From Spirochaetaceae bacterium (GTDB lineage: Bacteria > Spirochaetota > Spirochaetia > B11-G9), in the NCBI GenBank assembly GCA_015493635.1, contig WGCU01000026.1:71718-135717 (forward strand): 64,000 nucleotides of DNA. The letters are read 5' to 3'. The notes beneath the pieces are model-generated. The model had not been told where the DNA came from and made no database searches. It worked only from the letters and a program-made list of their open reading frames with translations. Each line of letters starts with the position of its first letter. Position 1 is the stretch's first letter. Positions 53,456 to 61,879 of this stretch are shown piece after piece. Position numbers and translations under genes: made by a program.

Positions 53456-54122
53456 AAACTATTTTGAATCCGGACTTAAATTCTACCGTGCAAAGCGGTA
53501 TAAAAACGCGCTGGATGAATTTCTTCTTGTAACGGAGGATCCCTCTGAAAATTCTGATCTATCATACTATCTGGGACTCTGCTATGCGAATCTGGAAAAG
53601 TATGAAGATGCTCTTGTTTTTTTAGAACAGGTGGTTACCTCCCATACTGATATCCTTATTATCTATCAGGCCCGTCTTCTTTTAAGCTACATCTATACCA
53701 TTACACGGAGATACAAACTGGCGGAGTTTGAACTTGACGAACTTGTCAAAGTCGGATTTGAATCCGCCCAGGTATATTCAATTCTCAGTTATGTTTCATA
53801 CGCCCAGAAAAATACTGACAGAAGTCTCGAGTTTCTTGAAAAAGCACTGGATCTTGAACCCGAAAATCCGAATCTTCTGAATTCCCGGGGATATATAGGT
53901 GCCGAGACCGGCGGGGATATTGAGGATGCCCTTACGTACTGTAAAAAAGCTGTGCGTATGAAGAATGATCATCCTGCCTATCTTGATTCTTTAGGATGGG
54001 CCTACTACAAAGCCGGAAGACTGGAGGAAGCAAAGGTTTACCTGAAACGAGCGTATGCATTGGCGTCCAACAACAAGATAATTGCGCATCATTTGAAAAT
54101 AGTTATTGAACATAATTCGTAA
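53448..54122 (+). CDS. TPR-repeat protein
   Basis: 224 residues from ATG 53448 (MDKNYFESGLKFYRAKRYKN). About five TPR helix pairs, for example SDLSYYLGLCYANLEKYEDAL and YLDSLGWAYYKAGRLEEAKVY in part. There is no signal peptide, so it is cytoplasmic. The start lies inside the last 8 bp of galK. It has no catalytic motif. It precedes the TPR-NHL-VWA protein by 24 bp. Confidence 0.85.
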   Translation: MDKNYFESGLKFYRAKRYKNALDEFLLVTEDPSENSDLSYYLGLCYANLEKYEDALVFLEQVVTSHTDILIIYQARLLLSYIYTITRRYKLAEFELDELVKVGFESAQVYSILSYVSYAQKNTDRSLEFLEKALDLEPENPNLLNSRGYIGAETGGDIEDALTYCKKAVRMKNDHPAYLDSLGWAYYKAGRLEEAKVYLKRAYALASNNKIIAHHLKIVIEHNS

Positions 54123-54161
54123 ATTATAGAAATCTATTCAATTCCGGTGTATACTAAGCGT

Positions 54162-56198
54162 GTGAAAAAAAATATTGGTCGATGTATAAACGGTTTTCTC
54201 CTCTTTTTTGCGGCAGTTTTTTCCGCTTATGGACAGAGTATTGATCTTGCCAAGGTTGATGCTTCTGATAATCTGCGCATGGGAATTGTGTCATTTCAGA
54301 GCGGGGAGTACAACAAGGCAATACTTTCTCTGGAAAAGTCTCTTTCCTTTAAACCCGATTGGAATGTAACAAAAATATGGCTGGGAAACGCGTATTTTAA
54401 AGCAGGATTTACCGATCAGGCTCTCTCATACTGGAAGGATGTTTTAAAAAACGGTGGTGGATCTTCCACGCTGAAAGTCCGTGTTGATAATGTGCAGTAC
54501 AGAAGGAACATGGGGCCTCTCCTGAAAGATAACTCACGGTACGTTACGTATCATGAGATTGACGGTACAACAAAAGACTACACTCTGTTCCTCCGGCCGG
54601 GAACGCTGGTTCCGGCGGATGACGGGGGATTATACCTTACGTCATTCGGAGAGAACAAAATACTGAAAATTTCGGCCAACGGTGTAAAAACTCTCTCTAT
54701 TACCGGAGGAGTACGGGGGATCAACCATCCCTTTGATATTATAAAAGCAGATAGTTATCTCTTTTTTTCTGCTTACGGTTCGGATCAGATTATCAGAAGT
54801 GATCTTGACGGCAGAAAAATAATACGTTTCGGATTGTCGGGAAGCGGTCCCGGACAGTTTCTCGGCCCTCAATATATTGCTGCTGACGGTTACGGTTATA
54901 TCTATGTAACGGATGAAGGCAACAGGCGTGTCTCAAAATTCAGCTATGACGGTAAATTTATATTTTCTTTTGGAAAAAAATCGGGAGATTTCGGCGGATT
55001 TTCTGAACCTACCGGTATTGTGTATGTCAATAACAATATTCTTGTTGCAGATAAACAGAATACAGCGCTGTATCTCTTTGATAAAAGCGGTAATTTCATC
55101 CGTTCTTTTTCTTCACCGGTATTGAAAGCTCCGGAAGGGATTTTTATGCTTCCTGACGGGCGTTTTCTGCTTGCGGATACAGGAAGGGTTCTTGTTTTTA
55201 ATATGGCAGATGAAACTTTTCGGGTTGTGATGGAACGTGAAAACAGGAACAGCCTTGTTCTCAAAGCAGTACAGGATGTTAACGGGGATATTGTTCTGGC
55301 TGATTTTAACAGGAATAAACTATCGTATCTTGCGGATATTACCAGAATGTATACGGGGTTCAATGTATCCATAGACCGGGTAGTCTCCGGGGCTTTTCCA
55401 AAAGTAGATGTTGAACTTTCGGTATCTACCATAGACGGAACCCCGATTGTAGGGCTTGCTGATAATAATTTTCTTGTTACCGAAGACAGTTACCCTGTGT
55501 CAGGTGCAAAACTTGTATACGCAGGCAACAAGTCAAAGATAACGAATATCTCGCTTCTTCTGGAAGGCTCTCTCCGGATGGCCGGTAACGTTAAAGCCCG
55601 GCAAGATGTGCTGAGTGATTTGGTAACGAGTCAGAAAGGGAAAGGTACTATTACCGTGATAACAGCGGAAGGGGTCCCTGTCATAGACAGTGAAAGCAGT
55701 TCTGATCCGGACATCCTTGCTAAAGCGGTTATACCGGAGGGGAATTATACCCGTAACTGGCAGTTTGATTTAGGAGTCCGTCTGGCAGCTTCAAAACTTG
55801 TTCAAAAAAGCGACAGACGAGCGGTGGTGTTTCTTACATCGGGGAAACTGCCTCAGGAATCTTTCTCTCATTACAGTCTTGATGAAATTTATGAGTTTCT
55901 CATTAATAATAACATTACTTTTTATGCTGTTTATACGGGATCAAAAAGCGATGTATCTCCGGAACTTGCGTACCTTTGCAGAAAGACAGGCGGAGAGATG
56001 CTTCAGCTTTACCGGCCGGCGGGTGTAAGCCGGATAATAGGTGATATTCAGAAAAAACACATGGGTACCTACGTGCTTACGTATTCTACTAAGCAAGATT
56101 CTAATTTTGGTAGGGATGCTCTTCCTGTGGAGGTACAAGTCTCTCTTTTCGGAAGGAGCGGTAGGGGCGAGTCGTTGTACTACGCACCTTTAAAGTAA
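54162..56198 (+). CDS. Exported TPR-NHL-VWA-like protein
   Basis: 678 residues from GTG 54162; GTG 54147 is also in frame. A signal peptide (~5-25, NGFLLFFAAVFSAYGQ) is followed by one TPR region (~35-90), about six NHL/beta-propeller repeats (~130-390; GPGQFLGPQYIAADGYGYIYV, then GGFSEPTGIVYVNNNILVAD), and a C-terminal von Willebrand-A-like domain (~420-660, ITNISLLLEGS, RRAVVFLTSGK). The VWA MIDAS DxSxS is degenerate (LLLEGSLRM). Likely a periplasmic or surface scaffold. No Shine-Dalgarno is visible; TATACT at 54150-54155 is just upstream. Confidence 0.82.
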   Translation: MKKNIGRCINGFLLFFAAVFSAYGQSIDLAKVDASDNLRMGIVSFQSGEYNKAILSLEKSLSFKPDWNVTKIWLGNAYFKAGFTDQALSYWKDVLKNGGGSSTLKVRVDNVQYRRNMGPLLKDNSRYVTYHEIDGTTKDYTLFLRPGTLVPADDGGLYLTSFGENKILKISANGVKTLSITGGVRGINHPFDIIKADSYLFFSAYGSDQIIRSDLDGRKIIRFGLSGSGPGQFLGPQYIAADGYGYIYVTDEGNRRVSKFSYDGKFIFSFGKKSGDFGGFSEPTGIVYVNNNILVADKQNTALYLFDKSGNFIRSFSSPVLKAPEGIFMLPDGRFLLADTGRVLVFNMADETFRVVMERENRNSLVLKAVQDVNGDIVLADFNRNKLSYLADITRMYTGFNVSIDRVVSGAFPKVDVELSVSTIDGTPIVGLADNNFLVTEDSYPVSGAKLVYAGNKSKITNISLLLEGSLRMAGNVKARQDVLSDLVTSQKGKGTITVITAEGVPVIDSESSSDPDILAKAVIPEGNYTRNWQFDLGVRLAASKLVQKSDRRAVVFLTSGKLPQESFSHYSLDEIYEFLINNNITFYAVYTGSKSDVSPELAYLCRKTGGEMLQLYRPAGVSRIIGDIQKKHMGTYVLTYSTKQDSNFGRDALPVEVQVSLFGRSGRGESLYYAPLK

Positions 56199-56220
56199 TC
56201 GGTATGAGATGAGGGAGTTC

Positions 56221-56526
56221 ATGGGAATATCAAGAGATACTGAAATTGAAAATAAAAGCAGGACAGAGCTTAAAGAACCTTCTCTGTACAGGGTTCTTCT
56301 GCTGAATGACCACTATACAACGATGGATTTTGTTGTGGAAGTAATTAGAACTGTTTTTCATAAAACAGCAGCAGAAGCAACAAAAATCATGCTTGATGTA
56401 CATAGAAAGGGGCGGGGTGTTGTCGGTCTGTATCCGTATGATATAGCGAAAACAAAGGTTATAAAGGTTGAAAAATTGGCACAGGATGCCGAGTTCCCTC
56501 TTGAATGTACGATGGAAGAGGAGTAA
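56221..56526 (+). CDS. clpS: ATP-dependent Clp protease adaptor ClpS
   Basis: 101 residues from ATG 56221, five bases after GAGGG; an ATG at 56209 is in frame but lacks a site. The N-degron pocket region is YRVLLLNDHYTTMDFVVEVI and continues DVHRKGRGVVGLYPYDIAKTK. ClpS binds N-terminal Leu, Phe, Trp and Tyr of proteins and hands them to ClpA. clpA and aat follow, completing a bacterial N-degron cluster. Confidence 0.94.
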   Translation: MGISRDTEIENKSRTELKEPSLYRVLLLNDHYTTMDFVVEVIRTVFHKTAAEATKIMLDVHRKGRGVVGLYPYDIAKTKVIKVEKLAQDAEFPLECTMEEE

Positions 56527-56536
56527 TCCGCGGTAT

Positions 56537-58789
56537 ATGAAAATTTCACTGGAAGTACAGAGTGTATTAAATGCAGCGTATCTTGAAGCCAAAGAGCACC
56601 GCCATGAGTATCTGACCCCTGAACATATTCTCTATGTTTCTCTTTTTTTTGAAGATGTGCGGTCCATCCTATCCGACTGCGGTGTGGATACCACCGCTTT
56701 GCAGAATGATGTAAGAAAGTATCTGGAAAAATACATCCCCACCATTGAAGATGGTGAACCAATTCAGAGTGTTGGACTTCAGTCCATTATTGAATCGGCA
56801 CTTTTTCATACTGAGACTTCATCGAAGGATAGTGTTGATCTGGGTGATCTTCTCGTGTCTCTCTTTGATCAGGAGACCCTTCACGGGGCTTTTTACCTCC
56901 GTAAGGCAGGAGTTTCCCGGGGTAAGCTCCTCAGGTCTGTCAGCCGCAGGGAAAGAGGCGGGACGGAAGAGGAAACTGTGAAAGAAAAGAACGGGGAGAG
57001 TGTCCAGCCGGGGCAGCCGGAAAGAAAGAGTGCTCTGGATATATATACCCGGGAGCTTACCCGGGCTGCAAAGCAGGGGGAGATGGAACCGTTAATCGGC
57101 AGGGAAGCCATCCTGGAACGTATCGAGCAGGTACTCTGCAGGAGACTTAAAAACAACCCTATTCTTATAGGAGAACCGGGAGTTGGTAAAACAGCATTGG
57201 CGGAAGGTCTGGCCTCACGCATTGCAGAGGATTCTGTTCCTGCACTCTTAAAAGGGTACCGGATTTTTTCTCTGGATATGGGTGGTCTTGTTGCCGGCAC
57301 AAAGTTCAGAGGGGATTTTGAAGAGCGGATAAAACAGATTATAAGGGAACTGAACAAGCAGGATAAGGTAATTCTGTTTATTGATGAAATACATACAATA
57401 GTCGGGGCGGGCGCAACATCCGGAGGAGCTCTTGATGCTTCCAACCTGTTAAAACCTGCTCTGGCTTCAAGTGCCATCCGATGTATTGGTTCAACAACCT
57501 ACGATGAGTTTAAAAAAAGCTTCAGCAAGGACAGGGCGTTGACGAGACGGTTCCAGGAAGTCTATGTCCCTGAAACAACCGATGAGGAAACCCTGCAGAT
57601 TATTAAAGGCCTTAAGGAGAAGTATGAGACCTATCACAATGTAACGTATACGGAGGAAGCGCTCCTGTCCATTCTTGAACTTTCTGCCCAGTATCTGGGC
57701 GACAGGCACCAGCCTGACAAAGCAATAGATATTCTCGATGAAGCGGGAGCCTACATCCAGATGAGATCATTTAAGCAGAACGCTGCTGTCTCTGCTCCCG
57801 TTGAGATCGGCAGGGAAACCATTGAGAAGGTGGTGGCAAAAATTGCGGGTATTCCTGAAAAGACTGTATCCACTACCGAAACTGATAAACTGCGAAACAT
57901 TGAAAGTGAGCTTAAGACGAGGGTCTTCGGACAGGATCATGCGGTTAAAGAGGTTGCAGGAGCTGTCAAGCGTTCACGGGCCGGAATAGGGGAAAGAGAA
58001 AAACCCATTGCTTCTTTCCTGTTTGCGGGGCCGACTGGTGTCGGGAAAACGGAACTTGCCCGCCAGCTTGCGGACGTTCTCGGGGTTAAGCTTATCCGCT
58101 TTGATATGAGTGAGTATCAGGAAAAGCATACCGTATCACGGCTTGTCGGATCACCTCCCGGTTATGTCGGGTATGAAGAGGGCGGACTGCTTACTGATGC
58201 TATCCGGAAAACACCTCACGCAGTACTTCTGCTTGATGAGATAGAGAAAGCCCACAGTGATGTTTTTAATGTTCTTCTGCAGATAATGGACTATGCAACC
58301 CTTACTGACAACAACGGCAGGAAAGCCGACTTTAGAAATGTTGTTCTTATTATGACAAGCAACGCGGGAGCACGGGAGATCGGTAAGGATCTTATAGGAT
58401 TCGGTGAACGGCGGGTTACAGACGAGGCAATACATGATGCTGTTGAAAAAACGTTTACACCGGAATTTCGTAACAGGCTTGATAAAGTGGTTACCTTTGG
58501 TAAGCTTGGCAGGGATGTTGTTGAACATATTGTTGAGAAGGAACTGCGTATATTTACCGAAGAACTTGAGAAAAAATCCATCCGCCTTGAAGTTTCCCGC
58601 GAATGTATCCTCTGGCTGGCAGAGCATGGATATTCTCCCGAGTTTGGAGCACGGAATATAAAGCGTCTCATTCAGGAAAAGATAAAGGATTTCTTTATTG
58701 ATGAAATTCTCTTTGGAGCGTTAAAAGACGGCGGGAAAGCGGCCGTCTCTGTTGAGAATGATGATATAACGGTCTCTGTTCAGGGATAG
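56537..58789 (+). CDS. clpA: ATP-dependent Clp protease ATP-binding subunit ClpA
   Basis: 750 residues from ATG 56537 (MKISLEVQSVLNAAYLEAKE), matching ClpA N-termini; the frame stays open upstream through clpS. Two AAA+ modules: Walker A GEPGVGKTALAEG and Walker B VILFIDEIHTIVGAG, then GPTGVGKTELARQ and VLLLDEIEKAHSDV. The C-terminal D2-small domain contains FGARNIKRLIQEKIKD. ClpA unfolds substrates for ClpP, which is not in the window. Distance to clpS is 10 bp. Confidence 0.96.
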   Translation: MKISLEVQSVLNAAYLEAKEHRHEYLTPEHILYVSLFFEDVRSILSDCGVDTTALQNDVRKYLEKYIPTIEDGEPIQSVGLQSIIESALFHTETSSKDSVDLGDLLVSLFDQETLHGAFYLRKAGVSRGKLLRSVSRRERGGTEEETVKEKNGESVQPGQPERKSALDIYTRELTRAAKQGEMEPLIGREAILERIEQVLCRRLKNNPILIGEPGVGKTALAEGLASRIAEDSVPALLKGYRIFSLDMGGLVAGTKFRGDFEERIKQIIRELNKQDKVILFIDEIHTIVGAGATSGGALDASNLLKPALASSAIRCIGSTTYDEFKKSFSKDRALTRRFQEVYVPETTDEETLQIIKGLKEKYETYHNVTYTEEALLSILELSAQYLGDRHQPDKAIDILDEAGAYIQMRSFKQNAAVSAPVEIGRETIEKVVAKIAGIPEKTVSTTETDKLRNIESELKTRVFGQDHAVKEVAGAVKRSRAGIGEREKPIASFLFAGPTGVGKTELARQLADVLGVKLIRFDMSEYQEKHTVSRLVGSPPGYVGYEEGGLLTDAIRKTPHAVLLLDEIEKAHSDVFNVLLQIMDYATLTDNNGRKADFRNVVLIMTSNAGAREIGKDLIGFGERRVTDEAIHDAVEKTFTPEFRNRLDKVVTFGKLGRDVVEHIVEKELRIFTEELEKKSIRLEVSRECILWLAEHGYSPEFGARNIKRLIQEKIKDFFIDEILFGALKDGGKAAVSVENDDITVSVQG

Positions 58790-58802
58790 GAACGGCAGAT
58801 TC

Positions 58803-59576
58803 ATGGATTTTTCTTTTCCCTACCTTTCTGAAGAGACGGAATTTCTGTTTCCCTCTGTCGAAACCTCTTCTGAAGAGGGCATTGTTGCTATGGGCGGGAA
58901 TCTTTCTCCCGGTATGCTGTTATCTGCCTATCGGCAGGGAATTTTCCCCTGGTATTCGGAAGGGGAGCCTATTCTATGGTGGAGTCCCAATCCCCGAATG
59001 GTGCTTTTCCCTGAAAAAATACATGTTTCCCGATCAATGATAAGAACGTTCAAACGTAACTATTTTACCTACTCGCTGGATCAGGATTTTGAAAGAGTTA
59101 TGCGTTCATGCGGAGAGATAAAACGGGAAGGACAGGATTCTACATGGATCTTGGAAGAAATGGTTGAGGGGTATAAGGAACTTTACCGTCTCGGTTATGC
59201 CCATTCTGTGGAGGTGCGGCAGGAGGGTAAACTTGTGGGAGGTTTGTACGGCCTTTCCCTCGGTTCAGTCTTTTTTGGCGAATCCATGTTTTCAGCGGTT
59301 GCCGATGCCTCAAAAGCAGGGTATATTTTATTGGTGAAGGCACTGTTGCGGAAAGGCTTCACCCTCATAGACTGCCAGGTTTATACACCCCATCTGGCGT
59401 CTCTGGGCGCGGAAAACATTGAACGGAACACTTATCTGGCTTTTCTTAAAAATGGACTTACAGGTGCAGCAACCCAACGGGGGAACTGGGATACACTTAT
59501 TGATCTTGAGAAAGAGAGGGAACGATGTCTCGATATAGTAGAAGATATGGTAGAAGATATGGTAGAAGAGGAATAA
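58803..59576 (+). CDS. aat: Leucyl/phenylalanyl-tRNA--protein transferase
   Basis: 257 residues. It has GIVAMGGNLSPGMLLSAYRQGIFPWY, shown in halves, plus WWSPNPRMVLFPEKIHVS and GESMFSAVADASKAGYILL typical of Aat. The enzyme adds Leu or Phe to N-terminal Arg/Lys, creating the N-degron read by ClpS. Its C-terminal tail is IVEDMVEDMVEEE, encoded by a 12-bp tandem repeat that is the start of the next gene in another frame. Typical Aat is ~230-240 residues, so the tail is extra. Confidence 0.94.
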   Translation: MDFSFPYLSEETEFLFPSVETSSEEGIVAMGGNLSPGMLLSAYRQGIFPWYSEGEPILWWSPNPRMVLFPEKIHVSRSMIRTFKRNYFTYSLDQDFERVMRSCGEIKREGQDSTWILEEMVEGYKELYRLGYAHSVEVRQEGKLVGGLYGLSLGSVFFGESMFSAVADASKAGYILLVKALLRKGFTLIDCQVYTPHLASLGAENIERNTYLAFLKNGLTGAATQRGNWDTLIDLEKERERCLDIVEDMVEDMVEEE

Positions 59577-59998
59577 GGCAGGTTATTACCGGAATTGTTC
59601 TTCTCGGGTTCTCAGGTTTTCTCTACAGCCCCTTCAGCTGGACAATAGGGGCGATGGGAAGACATGGCGGAACATCTCTATGGCGGTTGTTTCTGCTCGG
59701 AATAGGTATCATGTTTCTTGCAAAGGGAGCTTCATCACTTTTCACTGTGTATGCAGGACGGAGACGGAAAAAGGACAGGTTAAACCAACAGAAAGTAAAT
59801 GAAGAAAAGACTATTCTCCGGTTGGCCCGGGAAAACAGTGGTATAGTTACTGTTGCGAAAACATCACTTGCTCTCGGTACCTCACTGGATACTACCGAGC
59901 AGCTGCTGAATACTCTTGTTACAAAGGGACACGCGACTATGGAAATGAATGACGAGGGCAGAATCTACTATCTTTTTTCCGATTTTCTGGACCGGTAA
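59525..59998 (+). CDS. Small two-TM membrane protein, out-of-frame overlap with aat
   Basis: 157 residues, ATG 59525 behind AGAGGGAACG, overlapping aat by 52 bp. The N-terminus is SRYSRRYGRRYGRRGIRQ, strongly basic; TM helices lie at ~20-40 and ~52-77, and the C-terminal cytoplasmic half (~95-157) is helical with VAKTSLALGTSLDTTEQLLN resembling a winged-helix. No family recognised. The positive N-terminus should face the cytoplasm. Coupling with the N-degron genes suggests a membrane partner, which is speculation. Confidence 0.72.
   Translation: MSRYSRRYGRRYGRRGIRQVITGIVLLGFSGFLYSPFSWTIGAMGRHGGTSLWRLFLLGIGIMFLAKGASSLFTVYAGRRRKKDRLNQQKVNEEKTILRLARENSGIVTVAKTSLALGTSLDTTEQLLNTLVTKGHATMEMNDEGRIYYLFSDFLDR
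59532..59567 (+). repeat. 12-bp tandem repeat read in two frames
   Basis: Three copies of GATATGGTAGAA (first copy with one change, GATATAGTAGAA). In the aat frame it encodes VEDM units; in the next gene's frame it encodes RRYG units. Confidence 0.95.
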
Positions 59999-60002
59999 CT
60001 CC

Positions 60003-61658
60003 TTAGTAGGAAAAATCACTCTCCCCGATAAACTCTCTGAGAATAGACTGAGCGGGAACGTAGCGGGGAGGAATCATTGAAAAATTATACAGGAATGATT
60101 GAAGCCTCCGTGCTTCGGTATACACTTCATCGGAAGGTTTCACCGTTTTCAGGAGTGGTTCAGCAAATATTCTCAGGACTGCCAGTTCGTAATCGAGAGC
60201 CGAATTAAAGGCTGAATCGGCTTGGTTCTGATAGGGGAATATATTTTTATCCTCTCCCCGCCGCACCGATGGCCACATGCGGAGAGTATCGCCTGCACTG
60301 TTTCCCCTGAACTGATGATCCCGTACCATCCGTCTGATAAGACGGTTGTCAGTCGTAGGAATTCTGTTGTGATCATCAAGATTAAGCTGGGTAAGAGCGG
60401 AAATGTAGATTTTGTACTTTGTATCTGTTGGAATTTGGGAAGTTAATTCCGGATTTAAACCATGAATACCCTCTAAAATAAGGATGTTCCTTTTGTGCAT
60501 ACGAAGTTTTTTCCCTTTTTCTTTAGGCCTCCCTATTTTAAAATCAAAGAGCGGTATTTCAACTTCCTCTCCTGCAAAAAGAGCAAGAAGATGTTTGTTC
60601 AGCAGTTCAACATTAAGAGCATGAAGCGCTTCAAAATCGGGATTTCCGTCTTTGTCTCGCGGGGTTTGGTCATTGGGAAGATAGTAGTCATCGAGAGAAA
60701 TAGCTACCGGATTAAAACCCATAACCTGCAGCTGGATGGAAAGTTTCTTGGAAAAGGTTGTTTTCCCTGAAGAGGAAGGACCCGCAATGAGGACAACCTT
60801 GACATTGCCTTTTCTTGTATAAATATCATCAGCTATTTGAGATATTTTTTTGTTCTGAAGAGCTTCGGCAACTCTGATAAACGGTTTTATCTCCCTGTTT
60901 TCCGAAAGCCGGTTCAATCTGCCTACACAGTTGACATTAAGAATTTTACCCCAGGCCTTGTACTCCTTGTACACATTAAAAAGAGTCGGTATATCCTTAA
61001 AAGGGGAGAGTGTCCCCGGTGTGGAACGGTTTGGATACCTTAAGAGGAATCCCGGGGGATAGTTGCGCAGTTCAAAGGGTTTTACAAGACCTGAACTTGG
61101 AAGCATCGGTTCAAATGAAAGATCAATGAAATCTCCGCATACATAGATGGGAATCTTTGATTCATTCCTGTACCGGAGAAGCAGCGCTGTACCTTTTTGA
61201 TTTTCATTTTTGAAAAAACTGATAGCTTCGGCGTAAGAAATAACCTTCCTTTCAATGGGTAGATCGGCTTCTATTATTTCATGCATCACTCTGGAAAGGT
61301 CGTTAATATCCTTGTCTGAAATTTCGGCTTCTCCATTGTAATAATAATAGTAACTGTCTCCGAGGGAGTGCCCGATTATAAGAGCTCTATCTGGAAAAAG
61401 CTGCCGGGATGCCATGGCAAGTATGAATGAAAGTGTTCTCCTGAAAATTCGAATTCCCAGGGGAGATTCCAGTGTTACTGCCTGTAATGACGCGTTAATT
61501 TCAACTTTAAAACTCAGACTTACCAGTTCATTATTTACTAAAGCCGCAACGGGGGTGTTGTGTATTTTTCCCCTGAAATCATCTAATACAGTACTTACCC
61601 GTGTTCCGTAAGGGTAGTCCTTAGTAGAATTATTAAATGTTACCGTTATTTCTTTCAT
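60003..61658 (-). CDS. Nucleoside kinase with TGS and tRNA-SAD-like N-terminal domains
   Basis: 551 residues. Residues 1-65 resemble a TGS domain (MKEITVTFNNSTKDYPYG), and ~70-220 resemble the second additional domain of threonyl-tRNA synthetases with HSLGDSYYYYYNG. After a linker, a uridine-kinase-type P-loop IAGPSSSGKTTFSK (residues 291-304) leads into ISLDDYYLPNDQTPRDKDG and LILEGIHGLNPELT. I recognise this fusion as the TGS-containing nucleoside kinase family found in spirochaetes, clostridia and Bacteroidetes; substrate uncertain. It converges with the gene at 59525 with only 4 bp between stops. Confidence 0.88.
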   Translation of the reverse strand: MKEITVTFNNSTKDYPYGTRVSTVLDDFRGKIHNTPVAALVNNELVSLSFKVEINASLQAVTLESPLGIRIFRRTLSFILAMASRQLFPDRALIIGHSLGDSYYYYYNGEAEISDKDINDLSRVMHEIIEADLPIERKVISYAEAISFFKNENQKGTALLLRYRNESKIPIYVCGDFIDLSFEPMLPSSGLVKPFELRNYPPGFLLRYPNRSTPGTLSPFKDIPTLFNVYKEYKAWGKILNVNCVGRLNRLSENREIKPFIRVAEALQNKKISQIADDIYTRKGNVKVVLIAGPSSSGKTTFSKKLSIQLQVMGFNPVAISLDDYYLPNDQTPRDKDGNPDFEALHALNVELLNKHLLALFAGEEVEIPLFDFKIGRPKEKGKKLRMHKRNILILEGIHGLNPELTSQIPTDTKYKIYISALTQLNLDDHNRIPTTDNRLIRRMVRDHQFRGNSAGDTLRMWPSVRRGEDKNIFPYQNQADSAFNSALDYELAVLRIFAEPLLKTVKPSDEVYTEARRLQSFLYNFSMIPPRYVPAQSILREFIGESDFSY

Positions 61659-61697
61659 GAGCGAATTCTAATACGAAATGGTTCATTTGTACAGTAA

Positions 61698-61868
61698 CTA
61701 TTTTAATAATGTTAGCCATTCCCCCGGCCCTATATAACCGGGGAGGGGTTTTATGAGGGTGTCTAACTCCTGAAGAGAGGTAAGCGGTTTCGGAGAGCGC
61801 AGACTTTCAACGATGAGCTTGATTTCTTGTGAATCGGGTTTACTGTAGGCTTTTTCATACCTTTGCAT
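61698..61868 (-). CDS. Small conserved-looking ORF, 56 residues
   Basis: Read directly on the minus strand: begins MQRYEKAYSKPDSQEIKLIV and ends GYIGPGEWLTLLK. AAAGGA lies about eight bases before the ATG, and the gene starts 11 bp after the stop of the upstream protein gene, so it fits as the next operon member. It contains a CCCCGG/CCGGGG inverted repeat (61722-61727 and 61738-61743). No family recognised. It is too short for many gene callers. Confidence 0.65.
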   Translation of the reverse strand: MQRYEKAYSKPDSQEIKLIVESLRSPKPLTSLQELDTLIKPLPGYIGPGEWLTLLK

Positions 61869-61879
61869 TATGGTTTCCT

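Noticed and set aside
61722-61743. Terminator for the minus-strand operon
   Set aside because: A CCCCGG/CCGGGG inverted repeat exists but has no T run on the minus strand, and lies inside a plausible ORF.
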